Source: Bacteroides fragilis (GTDB lineage Bacteria > Bacteroidota > Bacteroidia > Bacteroidales > Bacteroidaceae). From it: a stretch of DNA of 64,000 nt. Positions within the stretch are counted from its first letter, which is position 1; every line of letters starts with the position of its first letter. Location of the stretch: positions 4,154,001 through 4,218,000 of the forward strand of contig NZ_CP018937.1 in NCBI RefSeq assembly GCF_002849695.1, written 5' to 3'. Positions 1 through 8,648 of this stretch are shown in pieces. The position numbers were made by a program, and so were the translations under genes. A model generated the notes under the pieces. That model searched no databases. It was given only the letters and a program-made list of their open reading frames with translations, and was not told the origin of the DNA.

Positions 1-1
1 C

Positions 2-622
2 CGTTTCCGCGAACACCCGAAGTGGATGATCGGATTCAGTGATATCACAGCGCTCCATAATCTGTTTCAGTATAACGGATTTGCTTCGTTACATGCTCCT
101 ATGGCACGCCATCTCGCAGTAGAAGCGGCCGACGATCCGTGTTCACTGTACCTGAGGGATATACTTTTCGGTAAACTGCCTGCATATAAATGTAAGCGTC
201 ACAAGTTGAACCGACTCGGCACAGCCAAGGGTATTCTGCGTGGTGGCAATATGGCAGTATTCCACGGCCTTCGGGGAACTCCATACGACATACCTCCCGA
301 AGGGACAATCCTGTTTATCGAGGACGTGGGCGAACGTCCTTATGCCATCGAGCGCATGATGTATAACCTGAAATTAGGGGGCGTACTTGAGAAGTTGTCA
401 GGCCTCATCATCGGACAGTTTACCGAATACGAAGAAGATCGTGCCATAAAGAAAGACCTTTATGGCGCACTCTTCGATCTGGTAGAAGAGTATAATTATC
501 CGATCTGCTTTGATTTCCCCGTAGGGCATGTAACGGAAAATCTGCCACTGATCAATGGGGCGGAAGTAGAACTTATATCCGGAAAGAAAGGAGTAGAATT
601 GTTAATAAACCCTCCTATCTGA
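2..622 (+). CDS. LD-carboxypeptidase (peptidase family S66), 5' end missing
   Basis: The reading frame is open from the first bases of the window, so the gene starts upstream and about 206 C-terminal residues are visible. Family S66 enzymes cut the L,D bond after meso-DAP in muropeptides during peptidoglycan recycling. The nucleophile motif GFSDIT is at fragment residues 11-16, with the Ser as nucleophile. The other expected catalytic positions are a Glu in the FIEDVGE segment and a His in FPVGH near the C-terminus, so the Ser-Glu-His triad looks complete. A Met follows 8 codons in, but the upstream residues already fit the family, so it is not the start. The next gene has its own promoter-like box, so cotranscription is uncertain. 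Confidence 0.85.
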   Translation, partial: RFREHPKWMIGFSDITALHNLFQYNGFASLHAPMARHLAVEAADDPCSLYLRDILFGKLPAYKCKRHKLNRLGTAKGILRGGNMAVFHGLRGTPYDIPPEGTILFIEDVGERPYAIERMMYNLKLGGVLEKLSGLIIGQFTEYEEDRAIKKDLYGALFDLVEEYNYPICFDFPVGHVTENLPLINGAEVELISGKKGVELLINPPI

Positions 623-644
623 CCTACCCTACTGCGAAAATGAC

Positions 645-652
645 TAATTTTG
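645..652 (+). promoter_or_regulatory. -7 promoter box (TAATTTTG)
   Basis: The sequence matches the Bacteroides -7 consensus TAnnTTTG and lies 25 bp before the start codon of the glutaminyl cyclase gene. No good -33 TTTG is seen at the usual distance, so this is only a candidate. Confidence 0.4.
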
Positions 653-677
653 AGGCCTTAACCCCAAAAGCATAATT

Positions 678-1682
678 ATGAAAAGAAATTCTATGCTATT
701 ACTGACAGCTTTTATTTTGTTATCCGCCTTTTCTTGCGGAACGAACAACAACAAAACCAATTCAGTTCAGGAGCCTGAAAAGACTATAACCGTGAAAGCA
801 CCACAATTCGATGCAGACAGCGCCTATAAATACATACAGGCACAAGTGGACTTCGGGCCTCGCAATCCGAACAGTAAAGGACACGCAGCATGTGGAGAAT
901 ATCTGGCTGCTAAGCTGGCAGAACATGGGGCCAAAGTGACTAACCAGAATGTGGAACTGCCCGCCTATGACGGCACGCTGCTGAAAGCACGCAATATCAT
1001 CGGTTCATTCAAGCCCGAAAGCAAAAAACGCATTGCCCTTTTTGCACACTGGGATACACGTCCGTGGGCAGACAATGATCCCAACGAGAAGAATCACCAC
1101 ACACCGATATTGGGTGCCAACGACGGGGCGAGCGGTGTGGGCGTGTTGCTTGAAATAGCCCGACTGATCAATCAGCAGCAACCGGAACTGGGAATCGATA
1201 TTATCTTTTTGGACGCAGAAGATTATGGCGCTCCCCAATTCTATAAAGGAGAACATTTAGAGGAGCAATGGTGTCTCGGTGCACAATACTGGGCACGCAA
1301 TCCGCATGTGGAAGGCTATAATGCCCGTTTCGGTATCTTGCTCGATATGGTAGGCGGCAAAGATGCCACTTTCTTCAAAGAAGTGTATTCGGAGAAGTTT
1401 GCCCGTGGAGTCAACAAAAAGGTATGGAAGAAGGCTAACGACGCCGGTTACGGACGTTACTTTATTAACGAAATAGGTGGCCAGATCACTGACGACCATC
1501 TGTTTATCAATCGGCTGGCCGGTATCCCGACTATCGACATCATTCCGAACGATGAAAATTGTGAACTGTCCAGCTTCGGACCGACTTGGCATACCGTAAA
1601 CGACAACATGGATGTTATCGACAAATCGACACTCAAAGCCGTGGGACAGACCGTACTGGAAGTTATCTATAACGAGAAATAA
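678..1682 (+). CDS. Glutaminyl-peptide cyclotransferase-like M28 family zinc lipoprotein
   Basis: A 334-residue protein with an M28 peptidase fold. Residues 1-20 form a lipoprotein signal ending LSAFSC, so Cys20 is probably lipidated and the protein anchored on the periplasmic side or outer membrane. Zinc ligands of the glutaminyl cyclase type are seen: Asp149 in GANDGAS, Glu181 in LDAED and His305 in PTWHT. The FAHWDTRPWAD segment near 122-132 is also typical. Bacteroidetes glutaminyl cyclases convert N-terminal Gln, exposed by signal peptidase, to pyroglutamate on exported proteins. A plain aminopeptidase is the alternative; the single-zinc pattern and the WHTVND motif favour the cyclase. 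It is followed 9 bp later by sufE. Confidence 0.8.
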   Translation: MKRNSMLLLTAFILLSAFSCGTNNNKTNSVQEPEKTITVKAPQFDADSAYKYIQAQVDFGPRNPNSKGHAACGEYLAAKLAEHGAKVTNQNVELPAYDGTLLKARNIIGSFKPESKKRIALFAHWDTRPWADNDPNEKNHHTPILGANDGASGVGVLLEIARLINQQQPELGIDIIFLDAEDYGAPQFYKGEHLEEQWCLGAQYWARNPHVEGYNARFGILLDMVGGKDATFFKEVYSEKFARGVNKKVWKKANDAGYGRYFINEIGGQITDDHLFINRLAGIPTIDIIPNDENCELSSFGPTWHTVNDNMDVIDKSTLKAVGQTVLEVIYNEK

Positions 1683-1691
1683 TTATTCAAT

Positions 1692-2120
1692 ATGACAATC
1701 AACGAATTACAAGACGAAGTCATTGCCGAGTTCAGTGACTTTGACGACTGGATGGACCGCTACCAGTTGCTTATCGATTTAGGAAACGAACAGGAACCGC
1801 TTGACGAGAAATATAAAACGGAACAGAATTTGATTGAAGGTTGCCAGAGCCGTGTGTGGCTTCAGGCAGACGAGGTAGGTGGAAAGGTGATCTTCAAAGC
1901 AGAAAGTGATGCACTGATCGTAAAAGGTATTATCGCCCTGCTGATAAAAGTTGTTTCGGGACATACACCGGACGAGATTCTGAATTCGGAACTTTACTTC
2001 ATCGACCGCATCGGGCTGAAAGATCATTTATCGCCCACCCGCAGCAACGGTCTGCTATCCATGGTAAAACAAATGCGAATGTACGCATTGGCATTCAAAG
2101 CCAAAGGGACAAAAGGTTAA
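1692..2120 (+). CDS. sufE: SufE family Fe-S assembly sulfur acceptor
   Basis: At 142 residues this has the normal SufE length. Cys51 in EGCQSRVW is the conserved acceptor that takes persulfide sulfur from the cysteine desulfurase SufS and hands it to the SufBCD scaffold in the cytoplasm. The N-terminal FSDFDDWMDRYQLLIDLG segment is the usual SufE signature. The gene lies 9 bp after the cyclase gene and is probably cotranscribed, although the two have no obvious shared role. The rest of the suf operon is not in the window. Confidence 0.93.
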   Translation: MTINELQDEVIAEFSDFDDWMDRYQLLIDLGNEQEPLDEKYKTEQNLIEGCQSRVWLQADEVGGKVIFKAESDALIVKGIIALLIKVVSGHTPDEILNSELYFIDRIGLKDHLSPTRSNGLLSMVKQMRMYALAFKAKGTKG

Positions 2121-2137
2121 TCTCCTCATTCTATATC

Positions 2138-2170
2138 GCCACAGTGGACACACAGAAGGTCCGCTGTGGC
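2138..2170. terminator. Hairpin between convergent sufE and HTH gene
   Basis: Arms 2138-2149 (GCCACAGTGGAC) and 2159-2170 pair over 12 bp with one mismatch and a 9-nt loop. There is no strong T tract on either side, so termination activity is an inference from position alone. Confidence 0.5.
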
Positions 2171-2173
2171 AAA

Positions 2174-2392
2174 TCAAGGATCTTTTTCATCCACTTGATA
2201 TTCCAGAATATCCCCCGGTTGGCAATCGAGTACTTTGCAAATTGCCTCAAGGGTAGAAAAACGAATCGCTTTGGCCTTTCCCGTTTTCAGGATAGAAAGG
2301 TTGGCAGGTGTAATGTCTATCTTCTCCGCCAACTCCCCCAAAGATATCTTTCTTCGGGCCATCATAATGTCAAGGTTTACTATTATAGCCAT
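2174..2392 (-). CDS. Small HTH transcriptional regulator (Cro/CI, YozG-like)
   Basis: A 72-residue single-domain XRE-type DNA-binding protein. The helix-turn-helix core is around residues 18-45 (LGELAEKIDITPANLSILK), followed by the LEAICKVLDCQPGDIL segment found in this small-regulator family. No effector domain is present. It is the last gene of a minus-strand cluster and follows a DUF2975 membrane protein. DUF2975 and YozG-like genes commonly occur as a pair, and the membrane protein is thought to affect the regulator. It probably acts on its own cluster through the palindromes at 4093-4194 (inference). Confidence 0.85.
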   Translation of the reverse strand: MAIIVNLDIMMARRKISLGELAEKIDITPANLSILKTGKAKAIRFSTLEAICKVLDCQPGDILEYQVDEKDP

Positions 2393-2420
2393 AATTCCAT
2401 TAATTTTTCAGTGTCCGGAT

Positions 2421-3059
2421 TCAGATGGTAAGGTCTTGCTCCTCTTTCATCTTTAACCCGATGGCGAATACTTCGCCTACAATCAGCGAAACCAGTCCTA
2501 AAATGACCAGCATCACAGAGTCAATACTTGTCTCCATAGAGTAGCCGGATAATGAAAAGACTGAGGACAGTTCATAATCATTCATCAAAGCCGGCACCGC
2601 TTCACTAATAAAACTCAGCAACAGGGTGACTCCCAACCAACGTAACCTACGAACATTCTTCCAATTAAAAATATCCGATTTATTGATAGAAACAATCAAC
2701 TGCACAAACAGCACCGTAGATGCTATTACGGCCAAAATGGCAAGAAGCCCGGAGAGCACTTGCGCAACCATCAGCCAGGTGCTCCTATCCACTTTTACAT
2801 TCGTGATCAACTGTGTGTAAGCAACAGGCACATAAGATTGGGTCCGTTCATTGTAAACAGAATCTTTAAACAACGAAAAATCTTCGGGCATCAACGTAGC
2901 AATGCGAAGGTTAATAGCCTGTTCCACACTTTCATTGCCGGAATGACTTATCTTCATGCCCTCGGAAAAGCCATGACCGAAATCACGCCCCATGTTGAAT
3001 ACCGAATAACAGAATACCAGAAATACCAGTAAACATAGTATGTTCAATCTTCTTTTCAT
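2421..3059 (-). CDS. DUF2975 domain membrane protein
   Basis: A 212-residue inner-membrane protein. Hydrophobic segments are visible near residues 5-25, 97-125, 145-162 and 180-203. The C-terminal end GEVFAIGLKMKEEQDLTI is the DUF2975 hallmark (EEQDLT). The role is not established; the usual coupling to a YozG-like HTH gene, seen here 28 bp downstream, suggests a membrane partner of that regulator. The region between the first two helices (about 30-95) would be extracytoplasmic and could sense something. Confidence 0.85.
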   Translation of the reverse strand: MKRRLNILCLLVFLVFCYSVFNMGRDFGHGFSEGMKISHSGNESVEQAINLRIATLMPEDFSLFKDSVYNERTQSYVPVAYTQLITNVKVDRSTWLMVAQVLSGLLAILAVIASTVLFVQLIVSINKSDIFNWKNVRRLRWLGVTLLLSFISEAVPALMNDYELSSVFSLSGYSMETSIDSVMLVILGLVSLIVGEVFAIGLKMKEEQDLTI

Positions 3060-3094
3060 ATTATGACTTGTTTTTCAATCTTCATAGTTTAGTT

Positions 3095-3883
3095 TCACTC
3101 ACTCTTTCTCCACACTCCCGGAATCGTAACCTGCTTTATCCGTAGGAAGCAGCCAACGAACAGCATAGCGGCCACAGCTATCAGTATGTAATAAGATGTA
3201 GTATCGGTCACATCGCTAATCGTATCCGCATCGGGATAGGTCAGGCTCAATATCACAGAAAGGCTGTTATTCACAATGTGTATCAGGATACAGGGGATCA
3301 GGCTCCGCGTCCGGTAATAAACCCACGCCAACAGAAGTCCTCCGAAGAAGGCGGCAACTACCTGAGCCGGATTCAAATGGAATATTCCGAAAAGAAGTGC
3401 GGAAAGAAAAATCGCTTTCCGGGGAGAATATCGTTCAAGCAACGCCTTAGTGACACCACCACGAAACAAAAGTTCCTCAAGAACCGGTCCCAACAACGTG
3501 ATGGCCACAATTCCCAACCAACCGGACTGTAAAGCATTAAACTGTTGTTCCAGAACATCAGGCACCCAAGATAAAACAGCAGTTAACAAGTCCATCAGAA
3601 CAGTCATCGACAAGCCTATCAGAAAAGTGACCGTAAGAAACGGTAACGAAACGAATGACCAGCTCATTTTATCCTTAGGTATGTACCGGGCTTTCCATAA
3701 ATAAAAAAACATCACTGCCATGGAAAGTAACATCGAAGGAGCCAGTGTCAACTCCGAAATCCGGGTGGCATCCATATTCCCACCATTCATACGGGCAACA
3801 ACAGTAAAAGGAATACCTATCAGCCCACCACAGACAAGCTGGATCCCCAAATAAATAAGAATTAATTTGATCGCTGTTTTCAT
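3095..3883 (-). CDS. CPBP family intramembrane metalloprotease (CAAX-type)
   Basis: About 262 residues with multiple membrane helices. The family motifs are present: EELLFRG (EExxxR, catalytic Glu pair), FGIFHLN (FxxxH) and HIVNN (HxxxN). Bacterial CPBP proteins are Abi-type membrane proteases with varied roles, such as bacteriocin self-immunity or signalling. The start was set at the Met at 3881-3883. A Met nine codons upstream at 3910 would lie inside the -7 box at 3908-3915, so it would be absent from the mRNA. The gene precedes the DUF2975 gene by 35 bp, and the three genes are probably one transcript. Confidence 0.85.
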   Translation of the reverse strand: MKTAIKLILIYLGIQLVCGGLIGIPFTVVARMNGGNMDATRISELTLAPSMLLSMAVMFFYLWKARYIPKDKMSWSFVSLPFLTVTFLIGLSMTVLMDLLTAVLSWVPDVLEQQFNALQSGWLGIVAITLLGPVLEELLFRGGVTKALLERYSPRKAIFLSALLFGIFHLNPAQVVAAFFGGLLLAWVYYRTRSLIPCILIHIVNNSLSVILSLTYPDADTISDVTDTTSYYILIAVAAMLFVGCFLRIKQVTIPGVWRKSE

Positions 3884-3907
3884 TCGGTTCTCTGTTTTAA
3901 ATATGTA

Positions 3908-3915
3908 CAAAGATA
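3908..3915 (-). promoter_or_regulatory. -7 promoter box upstream of CPBP gene
   Basis: CAAAGATA on the plus strand reads TATCTTTG on the minus strand, a full match to TAnnTTTG. It sits 25 bp before the chosen start and directly after the stop of the small ORF. It decides between the two possible CPBP start codons. Confidence 0.55.
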
Positions 3916-3921
3916 ACGGTT

Positions 3922-4050
3922 TTAATTGACTACCGTTTCAGTAGCAGGGTGATTTGTACCATGTCCGTGCAAAACAGAGCTACACACAAACAAAGCTAAC
4001 ATAGAGATGGATACTACCAACATCGTAATGCTCATCAATGACTTTCCCAT
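3922..4050 (-). CDS. Possible small hydrophobic peptide (42 aa)
   Basis: An ORF of 42 codons starting MGKSLMSITMLVV, with a hydrophobic stretch over residues 6-29 and a polar tail containing HGHGTNH. It could be a single-pass membrane peptide or a signal peptide with a short mature part. I do not recognise it. The ribosome-binding region is unremarkable, as is usual in Bacteroides. Its position, between the ATCGAT palindromes and the CPBP gene, makes it the first gene of the HTH/DUF2975/CPBP cluster if it is real. A chance ORF is the main alternative. Confidence 0.35.
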   Translation of the reverse strand: MGKSLMSITMLVVSISMLALFVCSSVLHGHGTNHPATETVVN

Positions 4051-4092
4051 AAGATTGACTTTGGAGATTCGTTATGTTATTCAATAATAATT

Positions 4093-4194
4093 TATCGTTT
4101 TTCGATATGCAAAGATTGATATTAATTTCCACTTAAACAAGAAATCCGACAATTATTTATCGATAAACAATAAATATAGCATGTTTTTCGATAT
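4093..4194. promoter_or_regulatory. Cluster of ATCG/CGAT palindromes, candidate operators
   Basis: In AT-rich DNA there are an inverted repeat TATCG-N5-CGATA (4093-4107), a perfect 12-bp palindrome TTTATCGATAAA (4156-4167), and a 12-bp direct repeat GTTTTTCGATAT at 4097-4108 and 4183-4194. They lie upstream of the minus-strand cluster ending in the HTH gene. Autoregulation by that HTH protein is an inference. Confidence 0.45.
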
Positions 4195-4256
4195 TAAGAG
4201 GGGCGCATATAGCCGGCTCAAAGGCAAACAGGAAATACAAAATGTCAATTGACATT

Positions 4257-5186
4257 TTATTTATTCCCCAAAAGAGCTTCTACATCGGCCGCATCCCGAT
4301 GAAGTTGAGCTATCAGCTCGTCAATCCCATCGAACTTCAGTTCCGGACGGAGATACTTCACAAAAGAAATACGGATAAACTTATCGTAAATATTTGAATG
4401 GAAATGAAGGATGTTCACCTCTATCGAACGCTCGGGACCATTTCCTATCGTGGGGCGGGTACCGATATTCAACATACCGTTATAGGTACGCCCATCGAAT
4501 GTGACATGAACCGCATAAACGCCATCGGCAGGAATCAACTTATCAGGATCGTCCACACTGAGGTTGGCTGTAGGAAATCCTATCTTACGTCCCACTTGAT
4601 AGCCACTCACCACCGTACCATCCAGAAAATAGTCGTAACCCAGACAACGGGATGCCATATCGACTTCACCCTGATGCAGCATCTTGCGAATGACGGAAGA
4701 GCTTACATGAAGATCATCACACACACAGGCACGGGCACGAACTACCTCTATGCCCATCTCGGAGCCGTAACGGCAATAGTCTTCGAAACCTTCACTACGG
4801 TTGTGCCCAAAGCGATGGTCATAACCGATGACGAGTGTCTGCACCCGATAACGGTCTCTCAAAAGATCAGACATAAACTCGCGGGCAGTCAGGCGCGATA
4901 CTTCCTGCGTAAAGTCAAGCATGAAACAATAGTCCACCCCTGTTTCCTCGAGCAGTGTCCGCTTTTCTTCCGGAGTAGTCAGCAGTTCCGGACGATAATC
5001 CGCTTTCATCACCTTACGGGGATGAACAGGAAAGGTAATTAATGCAGAGCGCAATCCACGAGCGGCAGCCAGCTCTCTGACTTGCTTGATCAGGAAACGA
5101 TGCCCTGTGTGTACTCCGTCGAAAAAGCCGATGGTAGCTACACAAGGTTCGGGTGTAAATGCCGGTATATTATGGATTATCTGCAT
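4257..5186 (-). CDS. ribF: Bifunctional riboflavin kinase / FAD synthetase
   Basis: A 309-residue protein of normal RibF length. The N-terminal half is the FMN adenylyltransferase domain, with the nucleotidyltransferase motif GFFDGVHTGH near residues 20-29 and the later SSSVIRKML segment. The C-terminal half is riboflavin kinase, with GRKIGFPTANL near residue 200 and LNIGTRPTI after it. It makes FMN and then FAD from riboflavin in the cytoplasm. It follows a HAD phosphatase gene by 15 bp on the same strand. The pair may be cotranscribed; the HAD protein could act on FMN or on an unrelated phosphate ester. Confidence 0.95.
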   Translation of the reverse strand: MQIIHNIPAFTPEPCVATIGFFDGVHTGHRFLIKQVRELAAARGLRSALITFPVHPRKVMKADYRPELLTTPEEKRTLLEETGVDYCFMLDFTQEVSRLTAREFMSDLLRDRYRVQTLVIGYDHRFGHNRSEGFEDYCRYGSEMGIEVVRARACVCDDLHVSSSVIRKMLHQGEVDMASRCLGYDYFLDGTVVSGYQVGRKIGFPTANLSVDDPDKLIPADGVYAVHVTFDGRTYNGMLNIGTRPTIGNGPERSIEVNILHFHSNIYDKFIRISFVKYLRPELKFDGIDELIAQLHRDAADVEALLGNK

Positions 5187-5201
5187 GCTATGTCTTCTAA
5201 A

Positions 5202-5828
5202 TTATTTATCTCCGGCAAAAAGTGGCCTCCAGTCTTCACCGGGTTTTACCGTATAAGTAGAGATGCCCAATGCCTGGGCTCCCTGGCAGTTGGCCTCGGA
5301 GTCATCGATGAAAAAAGTTTCGTGCGGATCAAGGTTTGCGTCTTCAAGTACCCCCCGGAAAATCTCTTCGGCAGGCTTCACCATTTTCATTTCATACGAA
5401 AGGTACATCTTCTCAAAATAGTCTTCCACACGGAAGCCCCGATACGGAAATGCGTGCTCGCATGCCCACTTCCAATGTATCTCGTTGGTATTGCTCAGCA
5501 GATAGACCACATATTTTTCGCGGAGCTTCAGCAACATGTCGAGTTTAAAGCGAGGGATATCTACCAGAAAACTATTCCAGGCAGCATCGATTTGCTCGTC
5601 AGTCACTTTTTTTGTGAGCAGTCCACGGATATTCTCACGAAATTCAGCCGACGAGATCAATCCTTTTTCATGCTGCATAAAGATCCCTTGCTGAGAATAC
5701 ATACCTAACAATTCGTCTACTTTCTCTAATCCCAACTTCCGGAAGTTCTCCACACAACGCTGACGGTCGAGATTGATCAATACACCACCAAAATCAAAAA
5801 TAAGGTTTTTAATTCCTTTTCTTTTCAT
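5202..5828 (-). CDS. HAD superfamily hydrolase (YihX-like)
   Basis: A 208-residue HAD-IA phosphatase. Motif I is FDFGGVLINLD (residues 11-21), whose first Asp is the nucleophile. Motif II is the Ser in LLSNTNE, motif III the Lys in MKMVKP, and motif IV is FIDDSEAN. The helical cap lies between motifs I and II. The nearest well-known relatives are YihX-type sugar-phosphate phosphatases, but the substrate cannot be read from the sequence. It is immediately upstream of ribF. Confidence 0.85.
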   Translation of the reverse strand: MKRKGIKNLIFDFGGVLINLDRQRCVENFRKLGLEKVDELLGMYSQQGIFMQHEKGLISSAEFRENIRGLLTKKVTDEQIDAAWNSFLVDIPRFKLDMLLKLREKYVVYLLSNTNEIHWKWACEHAFPYRGFRVEDYFEKMYLSYEMKMVKPAEEIFRGVLEDANLDPHETFFIDDSEANCQGAQALGISTYTVKPGEDWRPLFAGDK

Positions 5829-5844
5829 CTCTATATTGTTTTAA

Positions 5845-5891
5845 GGTCTCACTCCATCCCCTCTTCCTTTGAGAAAGGATGGGGTGAGACC
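5845..5891. terminator. Long hairpin between P-type ATPase and HAD gene
   Basis: Arms 5845-5859 (GGTCTCACTCCATCC) and 5877-5891 pair over 15 bp with one mismatch. On the minus strand it lies just after the ATPase stop codon and before the HAD gene, so it may end or attenuate ATPase transcripts. A weak T-rich tract follows on the minus strand. Confidence 0.5.
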
Positions 5892-5900
5892 CCTCTTATT

Positions 5901-8585
5901 TCATTTCTGAGTTAAACGTTTGACAAAGCGGATCAGTTCACCAATCCATAAGACGAGAGAGGAAGAACCGATGATGATAAGCCATGTTTGCCAGTCAAGC
6001 GGCTCTGTACGGAATACAGCCCCACCGAACTGTACAATGAGGAACTGTCCGCCCAGAATAGCCAGTACTATCAGCTCCATACCGTATGATTTCGCAAGAC
6101 CTTTGAATGCTGAGTCGGTAGTGCCGAACACACGGGCGTTGAACAGGTTCCAGAACTGGAGCATCACAAAGAAGGTGAAGAAAACGGTCAACCGCTGTAC
6201 CGTCATTCCTCCATCGGCATTTGTGAAGTAATATATCATTGCCATCAGCACCACCAGAAAGACTGTACCGACACCGAATATATTTTGCCGCATCGCTTTG
6301 CTGATAATAAAATCAGTACTACGGCGTGGTTTATCATTCATAACGCTTTCGCTTGGCGGAATAGAGGCCAGAGCTAATGCGGCAAACGTATCCATGATGA
6401 GGTTTACCCATAACATTTGAGTAACAGTCAGTGGCAACTCCGTTCCTACAATAGAACCGAGCAATACGATGAGAAGTGCCACAAAGTTAATGGTCAACTG
6501 GAATACAATGAAACGCTGGATGTTCTTGTACAGCGAACGCCCCCACATCACGGCGGTTCCGATACTGTTGAAAGAATCATCGAGTAAGGTGATATCACTG
6601 GCCTCTTTGGCTACGGAAGTTCCGGTACCCATTGAAAGTCCCACCTGTGCATGATTAAGTGCCGGGGCATCATTGGTTCCGTCACCGGTCACAGCTACTA
6701 CGGCTCCTTTCTGCTGGAGCAACTGCACCAGGCGCTGCTTGTCGGTAGGACGGGCGCGGGACATGATTTTCAGATCCATCACTCTATTCAGGGCTTCTTC
6801 ATCGCTCAGTTCGGCGAAAGCAACTCCCGTTATACGGTTACGCTCCGTATCTTCCGGTTTCCACAATCCGATCTGGCGTGCAATCTCAGTTGCTGTGCCC
6901 GGAGTATCTCCGGTAACAATCTTAATACCGATACCTGCCGACTGGCACTTAGCCACCGCTACGGGTACATCGGGACGTATAGGATCGGAAATAGCAACCA
7001 CACCAAGGAAGTTCAGGTTGTTTTCCGACACAAGGGCCACACAATCGTCCGGTTCGTTGTCCTCTACTATGCGGAATGCAAAACCAAGTGTACGCATAGC
7101 CATATTCTGATAACTCAGCAACTGCGCTTCGACAGTGGAACGGTATTCCACACTATCCACACGACGACCGTCAAGAACCACCTTTTTACATTTGCCAAGC
7201 ACAATCTCAGGCGCACCTTTTATATATAGCACTTTCTTGCCTATCAGCGGAGACTGCACCAAAGTAGCCATAAACTTACGCTCGGTAGAGAACGTCAATT
7301 GGTCGAGTACCTGCGCCCTTTCTCTGAGTTCAAGATAGTTACGGTTCTGACCGTTCAGCCACAGCAACAAAGCAACCTCAGTGGGATTGCCCACCCCTTT
7401 GGGCTTTTCTCCCTCTCCCGTCTCTTCAAGAAAAGCAGTCGAGTTAGCACTGATTCCCTCTGCTATCAATTTGCTGATATCGTCATCTGCCAGCTTCCCG
7501 CCATCCTTCAAACCATAGAAGTTAGGCTCGTGCACCTGCATCAGGTTCTGCGTCAACGTACCGGTCTTATCTGTACAAATCACGGTAATGGCTCCCATCG
7601 TTTCGCAAGCGTGCATCTTACGAACCAGATTATTGGTGGCAAGCATACGGCGCATATTCAGGGCCAGACTGAGCGTTACGCTCATAGGTAACCCTTCGGG
7701 GACGGCGACCACAATCAAGGTGACTGCCATCATGAAGTATTTCAGGGTACGCTCCAACACCGGCAACCAGTCATGCCAGCCATTCAAAGCTCCAAAATCA
7801 AAATAGAGTACTACATCTTTTATAAAGAAAATAAGGAAAGCAAGCCCCGCTACGGTAAAACCGATTTTACCTATCAGGTTAGCCAGCTTAGTCAACTGGA
7901 TATTAAGGGGTGTAGGTTCCGTGCTCTGCTCCGTACTCTGACGTGCCACTTTCCCAATCTCCGTGGCATCTCCCACACGAAGTACTTTCATCGATCCGTG
8001 ACCGTCGACCACAGTCGTGCCACGCATCACCAGATTGGAGGCATACGTAGCTTCTTCATCAAAATCCGCCTCTACCGTTGTTTTATTAATTACCGGCTCT
8101 CCGGTCAGGTTCGATTCATTCACCTGTAAGGAGATGGCTTCTATCAGTTCTCCATCGGCAGGAATCTCCTCACCGGTTTCCAGTACCACAATATCACCGA
8201 CTACCACATCCTTACGGGGAATCTCCTGAATGCGCCCATTACGAATCACCTTTACCAAAGTCTCTTCATTGACGGCGTTCAGCAAATCAAACTTCTTGTT
8301 CGCATCATATTCAAAATAGAAACCAATACCAGTTGCCAGCAGGATAGCAGCTATGATACCGATGGTTTCAGCATATTCATTCTCAATAATCGAGATGATA
8401 AGGGAGAACACAGCCGCAACGAGTAATACCCGTACAACAGGATCTTCAAATTTTTCCAGATAGAGTTTGAGGAGAGAAGGACGCTTGGGTGGCGTCAGCA
8501 GGTTAACACCATGTTTCTCCCGGCTTTGGAGGACTTCTTGATCAGTAAGGCCCAAATGAAAATAATCGTCGTTCTTTGCAGTCAT
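5901..8585 (-). CDS. Calcium-translocating P-type ATPase (PMCA/SERCA type)
   Basis: An 894-residue P2-type pump. The order of parts is normal: N-terminal cytoplasmic segment, M1-M2 (about 50-92), actuator domain with LTGEP at 160-164, M3-M4 with PEGLP at 296-300, phosphorylation site DKTGT with Asp339, ATP-binding domain, the TGDGTNDAP hinge, then C-terminal helices including the NLIMDTFAALALA segment. The PEGLP and NLIMD motifs supply Ca2+ ligands in type II pumps. It should export Ca2+ from the cytoplasm using ATP. It is complete, with no autoinhibitory extension. A TATTTTTG box at 8614-8621 could be its -7 element. Confidence 0.93.
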   Translation of the reverse strand: MTAKNDDYFHLGLTDQEVLQSREKHGVNLLTPPKRPSLLKLYLEKFEDPVVRVLLVAAVFSLIISIIENEYAETIGIIAAILLATGIGFYFEYDANKKFDLLNAVNEETLVKVIRNGRIQEIPRKDVVVGDIVVLETGEEIPADGELIEAISLQVNESNLTGEPVINKTTVEADFDEEATYASNLVMRGTTVVDGHGSMKVLRVGDATEIGKVARQSTEQSTEPTPLNIQLTKLANLIGKIGFTVAGLAFLIFFIKDVVLYFDFGALNGWHDWLPVLERTLKYFMMAVTLIVVAVPEGLPMSVTLSLALNMRRMLATNNLVRKMHACETMGAITVICTDKTGTLTQNLMQVHEPNFYGLKDGGKLADDDISKLIAEGISANSTAFLEETGEGEKPKGVGNPTEVALLLWLNGQNRNYLELRERAQVLDQLTFSTERKFMATLVQSPLIGKKVLYIKGAPEIVLGKCKKVVLDGRRVDSVEYRSTVEAQLLSYQNMAMRTLGFAFRIVEDNEPDDCVALVSENNLNFLGVVAISDPIRPDVPVAVAKCQSAGIGIKIVTGDTPGTATEIARQIGLWKPEDTERNRITGVAFAELSDEEALNRVMDLKIMSRARPTDKQRLVQLLQQKGAVVAVTGDGTNDAPALNHAQVGLSMGTGTSVAKEASDITLLDDSFNSIGTAVMWGRSLYKNIQRFIVFQLTINFVALLIVLLGSIVGTELPLTVTQMLWVNLIMDTFAALALASIPPSESVMNDKPRRSTDFIISKAMRQNIFGVGTVFLVVLMAMIYYFTNADGGMTVQRLTVFFTFFVMLQFWNLFNARVFGTTDSAFKGLAKSYGMELIVLAILGGQFLIVQFGGAVFRTEPLDWQTWLIIIGSSSLVLWIGELIRFVKRLTQK

Positions 8586-8613
8586 GCAGATACATACATT
8601 AAATTAGAGGTTG

Positions 8614-8621
8614 CAAAAATA
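8614..8621 (-). promoter_or_regulatory. -7 promoter box of the Ca2+ ATPase gene
   Basis: CAAAAATA on plus reads TATTTTTG on minus and matches TAnnTTTG, 28 bp before the start codon. No clear -33 element is seen. Confidence 0.4.
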
Positions 8622-8648
8622 CAACATAAATCCGGTATAGAATGTTTC

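Noticed and set aside
4398..5042. 214-codon plus-strand ORF
   Set aside because: Antisense to ribF, which has full family motifs.
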